Assembly: GCA_910576895.1 (NCBI GenBank)
Contig: CAJTJZ010000015.1
Span: 1-8,197 of the forward strand
From: an uncultured Lachnospiraceae bacterium
Lineage (GTDB): Bacteria; Bacillota; Clostridia; Lachnospirales; Lachnospiraceae
Reading direction: 5' to 3'
DNA length: 8,197 nucleotides
Position numbers and translations under genes: made by a program. Positions 1 to 6,499 of this stretch are shown here, one piece after another (position 1 is the stretch's first letter; every line of letters begins with the position of its first letter). The notes under the pieces were generated by a model. That model was not told where the DNA came from. It worked only from the letters and a program-made list of their open reading frames with translations, and searched no databases.

Positions 1-2
1 TG

Positions 3-152
3 CAGCAATTAATTGGCGGATGGGAAGATATGGAGCAAATGCTTCATAATTTTGCAGATGAAAAAATAAGAAAAAGAGTTTGTGATTGTATTGAAAAAGT
101 AAAGTTATCGGAAAAAAATAGTTTGGAGCTTATCATAAAAGCATTAAATTAA
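3..152 (+). CDS. 3' end of an unrecognised protein (partial, starts before the window)
   Basis: An open frame runs from the left edge through 49 codons to a TAA at 150-152. The visible C-terminus begins QQLIGGWEDMEQML and ends in LELIIKALN. It is rich in charged residues and looks alpha-helical, with two cysteines in an RVCDCIEK stretch. I do not recognise the family and see no catalytic motif. In DNA this AT-rich, 49 codons without a stop plus AT-biased third positions support real coding, but a chance open frame cannot be excluded. The gene converges on the MutS-like pair, with a gap of about 100 bases. Confidence 0.5.
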   Translation, partial: QQLIGGWEDMEQMLHNFADEKIRKRVCDCIEKVKLSEKNSLELIIKALN

Positions 153-176
153 AAATTTTTTGATAAAGAAATAAAA

Positions 177-249
177 ATCCCTAAGTATATTTTTATGTTA
201 GTATTCTATTATTATGAAAAATATTCCAGAAAAAAATAAACTTAGGGAT
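177..249 (-). terminator. Long-loop inverted repeat, probable terminator of the MutS-like operon
   Basis: Perfect 10-bp arms ATCCCTAAGT (177-186) and ACTTAGGGAT (240-249) lie 4 bases beyond the stop of the minus-strand gene. An inner pair, ATATTTTT (187-194) with AAAAATAT (217-224), stacks directly on the left arm. The structure is therefore an 18-bp helix with a one-sided 15-nt bulge and a 22-nt terminal loop. Read on the minus strand, the second arm is followed by TTTTTATTTCTTT, a U-rich tail as in intrinsic terminators. Read on the plus strand there is no such tail. The large apical region is atypical. Confidence 0.5.
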
Positions 250-253
250 AATG

Positions 254-1834
254 TTATTCGCTTTTTATTGAATTTATATGATTACTTACTTCTTCTTCAG
301 GAAAAAATTGATGAAATAAATCAATTCCATAGCTTGTGTGAGAAGGAGTTGCAGGAAGAATTTCAAAGGTTCTAGTTCCATTTTTTGTTCTTTTCGCACT
401 TAAAAATATCATAGCAGTTTCTTGTTTCGAGGTCATTTCTTTTTCTGAAATCTGATACATTTCTTGAATAAATTCAAATAAATGCGTCACCATAAAAACA
501 GGAATTTTAAGTTTATATAAAGCATCGACAATATTTTTCATAATAAGAGAACCCTCTTTTTCTGTTGTACTTGCAAAAGATTCATTCATAAGCAGCATAG
601 AATCTTCTGTCATAGATTCCATAATCTGATCCATTCGCTTTAATTCTTCATCAAAACGTCCACTGTTCATAGCGATATCTTCTTGCCTTGTAAAATGTGT
701 AAATAAATTGGAATAAAGTCCGCTTACATAAGAATCCGCAGGAACTAACATACCACATTGCATCAGTACTTGTGCAGCTCCGATACTTCTAAGCCATGTG
801 GATTTTCCGCCTTGATTTGCACCAGTAACAATAAAAAGGTGGTTTTTCTTTGTATGAAGTGAATTTGCAACAGGGCGATATTGAAAATAAAGGGCAAGGC
901 TAATATCATAAAGTTCCTGATAGGAAAATAAATGATCAGAAACTTTTGGACGGCATAAATGCAGACCAATTTCTTTAAATCGTATACAAAGAAAGGCACA
1001 AGCTAGATAAAAGGAAGCTTCATAGGAAAATTGTGAAAAAAAAGAAAGGATATCTTCTAAATAATCATCAAAAGCAGAAAGTAACCAAGCAACTGCAGAT
1101 TCTTCTAACATTTTTTCTTGTTGTAGTAATGTTTCTTCATTTAAGACAACTACATTTGTTTTTAAAAGGCGTTTTGTAATTTGTTCTTTGAAAGTAAGAT
1201 TTTTCTTCTTTAATCCAGAAGAAAGATTGACTACTTGATTGATAGTAAAATCTCCAAGTTTTAAACCTTCGGTAAAAGCAGCACTAATGGTGATTGTGCC
1301 ACCCTCTAACCAAAATTCAATGGAATGCAAAGAATCTAGGATTGCTGTAATGCGTTGTGGTGGAAGTTTTTCTTCAAAACGAGAAAGTAAGGCAAGCATT
1401 CCTTCACTTTTATAATTTCCATTTTTTAAATAAGGATAAAAAGATTGTAATGCTTCTGTTAATGTTAAAAGACATTTTAATTTATCCATATAGTAGGAAG
1501 CATTGTTTGATTTTGAGCCATTTCGTCTTTGTCTGTTAAGATCACGATATTCCTTTACTATGTTATCAGCATCTCTAAGAAATGCATGAATTTTTGTAAA
1601 ATGATCAAAATGTTCTGTAATATCAAGAATAATTTCCTGACGGTAATTGATCTCTTCTTCTTTTGTTAATGGCTGCATCATAACTTTTTTTATTACTTGT
1701 AATGTTATTTCATCTGTTTTTGCCATTGTTTTTAAAAGGATATCTAAATTTAGATCTTTGATTAAATCTTCTTTAAAAGCATATCCATTAGAAATATCGG
1801 TATCTCTATCTTTAAATAAAAGCCATGTATGCAT
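254..1834 (-). CDS. MutS-like ATPase, second gene of a tandem pair
   Basis: A 526-aa protein ending in a MutS domain V (ABC-type) ATPase. Visible motifs are Walker A GANQGGKST (338-346), a signature-like SGRFDEELKRM (391-401), Walker B MLLMNE followed by SFAST (413-423), and a Thr-His switch in FMVTHLFE (447-454). The first ~310 residues are mostly helical and presumably match the MutS core/lever region. There is no N-terminal F-x-E mismatch-recognition domain and no C-terminal Smr nuclease domain, so it is neither housekeeping MutS nor MutS2. The Walker B Asp of canonical MutS (DEIGRGT) is Asn417 here, with Glu418 retained. The start at 1834 is preceded by an AGAAAGGGA ribosome-binding site. 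It lies 28 bp downstream of its paralogue and is almost certainly co-transcribed with it. ATPase family membership is secure. The biological role (DNA junction processing, recombination control or something else) is unknown. Confidence 0.85.
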   Translation of the reverse strand: MHTWLLFKDRDTDISNGYAFKEDLIKDLNLDILLKTMAKTDEITLQVIKKVMMQPLTKEEEINYRQEIILDITEHFDHFTKIHAFLRDADNIVKEYRDLNRQRRNGSKSNNASYYMDKLKCLLTLTEALQSFYPYLKNGNYKSEGMLALLSRFEEKLPPQRITAILDSLHSIEFWLEGGTITISAAFTEGLKLGDFTINQVVNLSSGLKKKNLTFKEQITKRLLKTNVVVLNEETLLQQEKMLEESAVAWLLSAFDDYLEDILSFFSQFSYEASFYLACAFLCIRFKEIGLHLCRPKVSDHLFSYQELYDISLALYFQYRPVANSLHTKKNHLFIVTGANQGGKSTWLRSIGAAQVLMQCGMLVPADSYVSGLYSNLFTHFTRQEDIAMNSGRFDEELKRMDQIMESMTEDSMLLMNESFASTTEKEGSLIMKNIVDALYKLKIPVFMVTHLFEFIQEMYQISEKEMTSKQETAMIFLSAKRTKNGTRTFEILPATPSHTSYGIDLFHQFFPEEEVSNHINSIKSE

Positions 1835-1862
1835 AAAAATTTTCCCTTTCTTATTAAAATTT

Positions 1863-3524
1863 TTATTTTTTTACTCTTTTTAAAATATCTTCATAGCTAA
1901 GCTTATATTTTTCTGCAATTGTTTGTGCATAAGCAATTCCTTTTGCTTTGGCACGTATAATATGATATGTTCTTGTCTTTTCATCTTTATCTACAAGTGC
2001 TGTAATGCTAACGATTCCTTTATCCCAAGTTTGTGCAAGTTCTTGCAGATGGGTTACATAAATACCAAGAAAATTTTTCTTCATAAAAGATTGTAATACC
2101 TGTTTTCCCATAATTTCTGCATCATAGCTTGTTGCGGTTGTAAATAATTCATTTAAAATAACAAATCCATGTTCTAATTTAGAATGAATCATTGGCTCTA
2201 ATCGGCTTAATTCCTCTTTTAATTTTCCCGATCCTGTTTTTACATCTTCTTCTGTTGGAAAATGTGTTAAAAGTGCAGAAAATACAGGCATCGAAGCTTT
2301 TGTTCCAGCAATGGGAAACCCCATTTGATGAAAATAAATAGCTTGTCCAACAGCTCTTGCAAATGTTGTTTTACCACCTTGATTTGGACCAGTAATAACA
2401 AAAAAATGTTCTTTTGAAAATAAAGTGCAGTCGTTTTTAATTACTTTTTCTGGAGTAAAACGATATTTGCAGGCAAGTGCAAGATCATAATTATTCTGTA
2501 AAAGAAAACGAACAGAGGATGGAGTAATCTCTGTTTTTGAGGAAGTAATTTCAGGAAAAGAAAAGGAAAATCCTTGTTCCTGCATAGAAGTGACAAATTC
2601 TTTTACAGAAAGATATACTTGAATTTCTTCCTCAAATTGAAGCAAACGTGGTTCATAAAAAGCAGAATGTTTTGTTGAAAATTCTTCTAAATTTTGAAAG
2701 ACATCTTTATGTCCTTTCTGCAGCATAGAAAGCAGCAGTCCTTCAAAATCTTCTAGTTCTAAAACATTACTAAATGGACAGGACATTGTTTGATGATTAT
2801 GCTTGGTTGAAAAAGAGGTTTTTGGTTTCATGTTACATCGTTTTATAATTTCATCTCTTGCATTAAATGATTCATAATCATCATGTAAGATAAGTTTTGT
2901 TCCCGATAATTCCATACGAAAGGTAAGAAGGGAAAGAGATTGTTCGGTTTTCTGTACATCAGAACATAAAGTAATAAATTCATCAGAATTACGATAAGTT
3001 TTCAAAAATTCATAAAAAGAAAGAAAGCCTGATGATTTTTTTCCTAATGCCTTTTCTTCTGTTATTTGTTTTTCAAGAATAGAGAAAAGCTTTATAATGG
3101 CTAAGGTATAAAGCCTTGCACTATCAAATAAGAAGTGCTGACATTTTATTTCAGAAGCTGTTTTGGCTGAAATAGAGAACGAAGATTTCGAGGATTTTTT
3201 TACAGTAAAATATTGCATTTTATTGAATAAATCTTCCCGATATTCCATAAATTTGCGTGACTTTTTTAAAGACATGGAAAATTCTATCATAGCATTTTTT
3301 AGTTCGCAGTCAGAAAGGGCAAGAAAAACTTCCCTTCGGAATAAAAGCACTTCTTCTGTCAGGGCAGGATAATAAAAATATTTTTCAAGTTTATAATCTT
3401 TCCATTTTTCAAGAATTTTTTCTATAATTTGATCAAGATTCAAATCCTTAAAATAGGAGGGATATCTAATTTCAGAAGGTTTTAAATGGTATGGGGTTTC
3501 CCCTAAAATGGAAGTAAATTGCAT
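1863..3524 (-). CDS. MutS-like ATPase, first gene of a tandem pair
   Basis: A 553-aa protein with the same architecture as its downstream neighbour: a helical N-terminal ~370 residues, then a MutS-type ATPase. Visible motifs are Walker A GPNQGGKTT (379-387), signature-like GSGKLKEELSRL (431-442), Walker B FVILNE then LFTTAT (454-465), and a Thr-His switch in IYVTHLQEL (488-496). The C-terminal KAKGIAYAQTIAEKY segment matches the usual MutS G-x-a/s-Y-g/a ending. Paralogy with the other gene is visible outside the ATPase too: FKDLNLD (25-31) against KDLNLD (26-31), and LTEEVLLFRREVFLAL (55-70) against LTKEEEINYRQEIILDI (56-72). The Walker B Asp is again Asn (Asn458). No mismatch-recognition or Smr domain is present. 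The start at 3524 has AGGAAAGGA placed 7 nt upstream. As canonical MutS proteins dimerise with asymmetric ATP sites, the two products may form a heterodimer (inference). Confidence 0.85.
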   Translation of the reverse strand: MQFTSILGETPYHLKPSEIRYPSYFKDLNLDQIIEKILEKWKDYKLEKYFYYPALTEEVLLFRREVFLALSDCELKNAMIEFSMSLKKSRKFMEYREDLFNKMQYFTVKKSSKSSFSISAKTASEIKCQHFLFDSARLYTLAIIKLFSILEKQITEEKALGKKSSGFLSFYEFLKTYRNSDEFITLCSDVQKTEQSLSLLTFRMELSGTKLILHDDYESFNARDEIIKRCNMKPKTSFSTKHNHQTMSCPFSNVLELEDFEGLLLSMLQKGHKDVFQNLEEFSTKHSAFYEPRLLQFEEEIQVYLSVKEFVTSMQEQGFSFSFPEITSSKTEITPSSVRFLLQNNYDLALACKYRFTPEKVIKNDCTLFSKEHFFVITGPNQGGKTTFARAVGQAIYFHQMGFPIAGTKASMPVFSALLTHFPTEEDVKTGSGKLKEELSRLEPMIHSKLEHGFVILNELFTTATSYDAEIMGKQVLQSFMKKNFLGIYVTHLQELAQTWDKGIVSITALVDKDEKTRTYHIIRAKAKGIAYAQTIAEKYKLSYEDILKRVKK

Positions 3525-3559
3525 AATAAAATCCTTTCCTAAGGAAATAATTTTTATTT

Positions 3560-3589
3560 ATCATAACATAGTATCAACAAAATTGTCAA
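3560..3589 (-). promoter_or_regulatory. Promoter for the MutS-like pair
   Basis: Read on the minus strand, a perfect -35 TTGACA (complement of 3584-3589) is followed after 18 bp by TATGAT (complement of 3560-3565), a 5/6 match to the -10 consensus. Transcription would begin around 3550-3555, leaving a leader of about 30 nt before the ATG at 3524. Assignment is by consensus only. Confidence 0.6.
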
Positions 3590-3612
3590 TAAACATAAGA
3601 AAGTATTGACAA
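3583..3612. promoter_or_regulatory. Perfect 9-bp inverted repeat joining two divergent -35 boxes; possible operator
   Basis: TTGTCAATA (3583-3591) and TATTGACAA (3604-3612) are exact reverse complements, separated by 12 bp. Each arm contains the TTGACA -35 hexamer of one divergent promoter. Six of the nine matching bases follow from both hexamers being consensus. The other three extend the symmetry. A dimeric regulator bound here would block both promoters, but no binding protein can be named. Confidence 0.4.
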
Positions 3613-3634
3613 GAAATTGTGAAAAAGCTACAAT
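3606..3634 (+). promoter_or_regulatory. Promoter for the two-component system
   Basis: Consensus -35 TTGACA (3606-3611), a 17-bp spacer, then TACAAT (3629-3634), a 5/6 match to the -10. This is a near-ideal housekeeping sigma promoter. The start would be near 3641, giving a leader of about 60 nt before the ATG at 3702, with the AAGGA ribosome-binding site at 3690-3694. The strength suggests substantial basal expression unless repressed. Confidence 0.7.
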
Positions 3635-3701
3635 TTTCTAAAGAAATACTCTAAATAAAAAATCAGAAAATTAATTTAAAAAGGAAGGTAAGGAATGTAA
3701 T

Positions 3702-4373
3702 ATGCGTTTATTACTTGCTGAAGACGAAAAAGAATTATCAAAAGCATTAGTTGCTATTTTAAAACATAATCATTATTCTGTCGATGCTGTTTACAATGGC
3801 AAAGAAGCCTTGGATTATTTAGCTGTTGGAGATTATGATGGTGTATTACTTGATATTATGATGCCGGAAATTGATGGAATTACAGTATTAAAAACAATTC
3901 GTGCTGCTGGAAATAAAGTTCCTGTTTTGCTTTTAACAGCAAAATCAGAAATTGATGATCGAGTAGAAGGACTGGATAGTGGGGCAGATGATTATTTAAC
4001 AAAGCCGTTTGCTATGCGAGAATTGCTTGCAAGAATACGTGCTATAACAAGAAGAAAAGAAGAACAGACAGTTTCCATTCTTACTTTTGGAGATGTTCAT
4101 TTAAATCGGATTACTTTTGAAGTATCAACAAAGACAGCATCGGTTCGTCTTGCAAATAAAGAATTTCAAATTTTGGAAATGTTAATGGAACACCCAAAGC
4201 AAGTAATTTCTTCCGAGCAGATGATAGAAAAAATATGGGGATTTGATAGCGAAATAGAGTTAAATACTGTTTGGGTATATCTTTCTAATTTAAGAAAAAA
4301 GTTGACATTGATTCATGCTAAGATTCAAATACGAGCAGCAAGAAATCTTGGATATTTTTTAGAGGAAAATTAA
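3702..4373 (+). CDS. OmpR/PhoB-family response regulator
   Basis: A 223-aa two-domain transcription factor. The receiver domain (1 to ~118) has the acidic pocket Glu7/Asp8, phospho-acceptor Asp51 in LLDIMMPEIDG, Thr79 in LLLTAK and Lys101 in LTKPF. The C-terminal winged helix (~128-221) shows LANKEFQILEMLMEHP, the recognition-helix region LNTVWVYLSNLRKKL and the terminal wing RAARNLGYFL, all diagnostic for the OmpR/PhoB class. All residues needed for phosphorylation are present. The start is set by AAGGA 7 nt upstream, and an ATG at 3695 is followed at once by a stop. One base separates its stop from the kinase ATG, so the two are translationally linked. It is the natural candidate to bind the 11-bp direct repeat at 5615-5636, because this family binds tandem half-sites as a head-to-tail dimer. 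The specific target is inferred. Confidence 0.95.
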   Translation: MRLLLAEDEKELSKALVAILKHNHYSVDAVYNGKEALDYLAVGDYDGVLLDIMMPEIDGITVLKTIRAAGNKVPVLLLTAKSEIDDRVEGLDSGADDYLTKPFAMRELLARIRAITRRKEEQTVSILTFGDVHLNRITFEVSTKTASVRLANKEFQILEMLMEHPKQVISSEQMIEKIWGFDSEIELNTVWVYLSNLRKKLTLIHAKIQIRAARNLGYFLEEN

Positions 4374-4374
4374 A

Positions 4375-5607
4375 ATGATAAAAAAATTAAGATGGAAATT
4401 TATTGCAATTACTATGTGTTCTATTGCAATTGTTTTAGGGATTATGATTAGTATTATCAATGGTTTAAATTATTATCAAATTAATCAGCAGGCAGGATTA
4501 TTGCTTACCATGCTTTCTAATAATGAAGGGAGATTCCCAGAGCCAGATCATCGTCATAGAGATTTTAAGCGGGAGTTTTCTCCAGAAACGCCATTTACAA
4601 CAAGGTATTTTAATGTAGTTATTAGTGAAGATGGAACAATTATTTCTGTAAATACAGGAAAAATTGCTGCCATTTCTACCCATATGGCATCAGAATATGC
4701 AAAAGAACTTTTTTATAAGAAAAAGACAAAGGGATTTCTTGAAAATTATAAATATAATAAAATTGAATATCATGGGAATAGTATGTATATTTTTCTTGAT
4801 TGCAGTTCAGAATTATCTACATTTTATTCCTTTCTTTTGGCAAGTATCATTGTAAGTTTGCTTGGAATGCTGCTTGTCTTTCTTTTAGTTTTTTTTATCT
4901 CCAAGATAGTAGTAAAGCCAATTGCAGATAGTTATGAAAAACAAAAGCGTTTTATTACAGATGCAGGTCATGAAATTAAAACACCATTAGCAATTATAGA
5001 TGCCAATACAGAAGTGCTAGAAATGGAACAAGGAGAAAGTGAGTGGACAGCTAGTATAAAAAATCAAGTTAATCGCTTAAGTTCTTTAACAGAACGATTA
5101 ATCTTTCTTTCTAAAATGGATGAAGAAACCATAATTTTTTCTATGGAGGAATTTTCTCTTTCTGGTCTTATTTCTGATATGGCAGCATCCTTTCAAGCAG
5201 TAGCAAAAGCACAAGAAAAAGTGCTGCAATTAGAAATAGAACAAGGGGTTTTTTATTATGGTAATGAATCTTCTTTTCGTCAATTACTTTCTATTTTAAT
5301 AGATAATGCTATGAAATATTCTAATCCATATGGTAATATTACGCTTTCTTTGTATCAATCGGAAAGAAAAGTGGAATTTATGATAAGTAATACAGTTGAT
5401 CAAGTTCCACAGGGAAATTTAGATAGATTATTTGAACGATTTTACCGTTTAGATAGTTCACGAAATTCCGAAACTGGGGGATATGGTCTTGGACTTTCAG
5501 CAGCAAAAGCAATTATTATAGCACATAAAGGAAAAATAACAGCATGGAGTGATAATGGAAAATTAATATCATTTTTGATTGTACTTCCTATCAGTGTTCA
5601 CAAATAA
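4375..5607 (+). CDS. Membrane sensor histidine kinase
   Basis: A 410-aa kinase paired with the upstream regulator. Its ribosome-binding site GAGGAAAA lies inside the regulator's last codons. Order: TM1 (~10-30); an extracytoplasmic sensor (~31-150) that includes ETPFTTRYFNVVISEDG and YHGNSMYIFLDC; TM2 (~152-176); HisKA with phospho-acceptor His199 in DAGHEIKTPLA; and HATPase_c with N-box LIDNAMKYSN (Asn311), F-box LFERFYRLD and G2 box GGYGLGLS (368-375). Only ~22 residues separate TM2 from His199, so there is no full HAMP domain. The G1 box is degenerate (SNTVDQVPQGNLDRLF in place of D-x-G-x-G), a pattern I recall in many related Firmicutes kinases, so it need not mean inactivity. The sensed ligand is unknown. 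Position directly before an envelope-type operon suggests a surface cue. Confidence 0.93.
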   Translation: MIKKLRWKFIAITMCSIAIVLGIMISIINGLNYYQINQQAGLLLTMLSNNEGRFPEPDHRHRDFKREFSPETPFTTRYFNVVISEDGTIISVNTGKIAAISTHMASEYAKELFYKKKTKGFLENYKYNKIEYHGNSMYIFLDCSSELSTFYSFLLASIIVSLLGMLLVFLLVFFISKIVVKPIADSYEKQKRFITDAGHEIKTPLAIIDANTEVLEMEQGESEWTASIKNQVNRLSSLTERLIFLSKMDEETIIFSMEEFSLSGLISDMAASFQAVAKAQEKVLQLEIEQGVFYYGNESSFRQLLSILIDNAMKYSNPYGNITLSLYQSERKVEFMISNTVDQVPQGNLDRLFERFYRLDSSRNSETGGYGLGLSAAKAIIIAHKGKITAWSDNGKLISFLIVLPISVHK

Positions 5608-5614
5608 TTTGAAG

Positions 5615-5636
5615 TTTCTTTAAGGTTTCCTTAAGG
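5615..5636 (+). promoter_or_regulatory. 11-bp direct repeat, likely response-regulator operator
   Basis: Two adjacent 11-mers, TTTCTTTAAGG (5615-5625) and TTTCCTTAAGG (5626-5636), differ at one base. One-helical-turn spacing of TAAGG cores is the classic arrangement for OmpR-family dimers, and the regulator gene is immediately upstream. The downstream promoter is unclear: TATGTT (5651-5656) and TAGAAA (5660-5665) are possible -10s without a good -35, which is consistent with an activator-dependent promoter. The same bases can also fold as CTTTAAGG-TTT-CCTTAAGG, so a weak terminator is an alternative reading. Confidence 0.6.
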
Positions 5637-5718
5637 TTCATTTGTTACATTATGTTCCATAGAAAGAGTGATAGATAAGGAGCTATAAAAGATAATTTTG
5701 AAATGGATGTGATAAAAT

Positions 5719-6456
5719 ATGAATATTCAAACGGTTTTTAAAAGGCATGAAATTAAATTTTTACTTACAAAAGAACAAAGTGAACTTATACAAGAGAAAA
5801 TGGCAGAATATATGGAAGGAGATCAATTTGGAAAATGTAATATTTGTAATCTATATTTTGATACAAAAGATTTTCTTTTAATTCGCCGTTCTATGGAAAA
5901 ACCTATTTATAAAGAAAAACTGCGGTTGCGAAGCTATGGTTTAGCAACAATAGGAGATCATGTTTTTATAGAGATTAAGAAAAAATATAAAGGTATTGTT
6001 TATAAACGAAGAGTTTCTATGAAATATGAAGATGCTATTTGCTATCTTTATCAAAGAAAAAACAGAATGGATACACAAATTAGTCGAGAAATTGATTATT
6101 TTCTAAAGCACTATGGAAATTTGAACCCAAGGGTTTTTCTTTCTTATGATAGAGAAGCTTTTTATGCAAAAAATAATTCTGATTTTCGTATGACATTTGA
6201 TAAAAATATTCTTTGGCGTGATTATGACTTATCTTTAAAAAAAGGCAGTTATGGTATGCCGATTTTAGAAAATGATCAGATTTTACTTGAAGTGAAAACA
6301 GCAAATGCCATTCCTTTATGGCTGACAAAAATTTTAAGTGAATGTCATATTTTTAAAACTTCTTTTTCTAAATATGGAAATGCTTATAAAGAAATTTGTA
6401 AAAAACAACAGATAGAGCAAGAAGCTATGATTTGGCTTTCTAAAGATGCAATATAA
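5719..6456 (+). CDS. VTC-domain protein, polyphosphate polymerase-like
   Basis: A 245-aa soluble protein with the hallmarks of the VTC domain, a triphosphate-tunnel fold known from the polyphosphate-making Vtc4 subunit of fungi. Charged strand motifs appear in family order: FKRHEIKFLL (7-16), KLRLRSYG (67-74), VFIEIKKKYKG (82-92), YKRRVSM (95-101), PRVFLSYDREAFY (137-149), RMTFDKNILWR (157-167), LLEVKTAN (189-196) and the terminal SFSKYGNAY (215-223). Alternating Glu/Lys and Arg residues would line the tunnel and bind phosphate and metal. There is no signal peptide or membrane segment, so it is cytosolic. An in-frame stop six bases upstream fixes the start at 5719, with a weak GGATGTG ribosome-binding site. 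Bacterial homologues are usually annotated polyphosphate polymerase-like, but the reaction here is not proven. It is first in an operon with a membrane protein and a surface lipoprotein, which suggests activity at the inner face of the membrane. Confidence 0.88.
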   Translation: MNIQTVFKRHEIKFLLTKEQSELIQEKMAEYMEGDQFGKCNICNLYFDTKDFLLIRRSMEKPIYKEKLRLRSYGLATIGDHVFIEIKKKYKGIVYKRRVSMKYEDAICYLYQRKNRMDTQISREIDYFLKHYGNLNPRVFLSYDREAFYAKNNSDFRMTFDKNILWRDYDLSLKKGSYGMPILENDQILLEVKTANAIPLWLTKILSECHIFKTSFSKYGNAYKEICKKQQIEQEAMIWLSKDAI

Positions 6457-6483
6457 AATTGTAAAATAAAAATAGTAAAAGAT

Positions 6484-6490
6484 GGAGGGA
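6484..6490 (+). promoter_or_regulatory. Ribosome-binding site that fixes the DUF4956 gene start at 6500
   Basis: GGAGGGA lies between an in-frame ATG at 6482 and the ATG at 6500. It overlaps the codons just after the first ATG and so cannot serve it. It sits about 11 nt before the second ATG, which is therefore the likely start. Confidence 0.75.
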
Positions 6491-6499
6491 GAAAGAAAG

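Noticed and set aside
1647..1883. Plus-strand open frame of 78 codons
   Set aside because: It is antisense to the start of a MutS-like gene and spans the intergenic gap. Its hydrophobic low-complexity product comes from reading AT-rich coding DNA backwards.
254..3524. MutS-like genes as housekeeping mutS/mutL or as MutS2
   Set aside because: Both proteins are far shorter than MutS, lack the F-x-E recognition domain, lack a C-terminal Smr domain, and have no mutL neighbour.
3535..3547. Near-palindrome TTTCCT-A-AGGAAA next to the MutS-like ribosome-binding site
   Set aside because: It could weakly occlude the ribosome-binding site and resembles half of the TTTCCTTAAGG operator, but it is single, one base short and forms at best a 5-bp stem. 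Not enough to call a regulatory element.
5677..5689. AAGGAG followed by TATAAA as a ribosome-binding site or -10 upstream of 5719
   Set aside because: AAGGAG is over 30 nt from the ATG, and an in-frame stop at 5713-5715 rules out an earlier start. The TATAAA has no -35 at a proper distance.
5703..5741. Possible 12-codon upstream open frame overlapping the VTC-domain start
   Set aside because: There is no ribosome-binding site before its ATG, and its sequence overlaps the real gene's ribosome-binding site and first codons.
6080..6328. Minus-strand open frame of 82 codons inside the VTC-domain gene
   Set aside because: The sense frame shows clear family motifs throughout, while the antisense product matches nothing recognisable and has no context.
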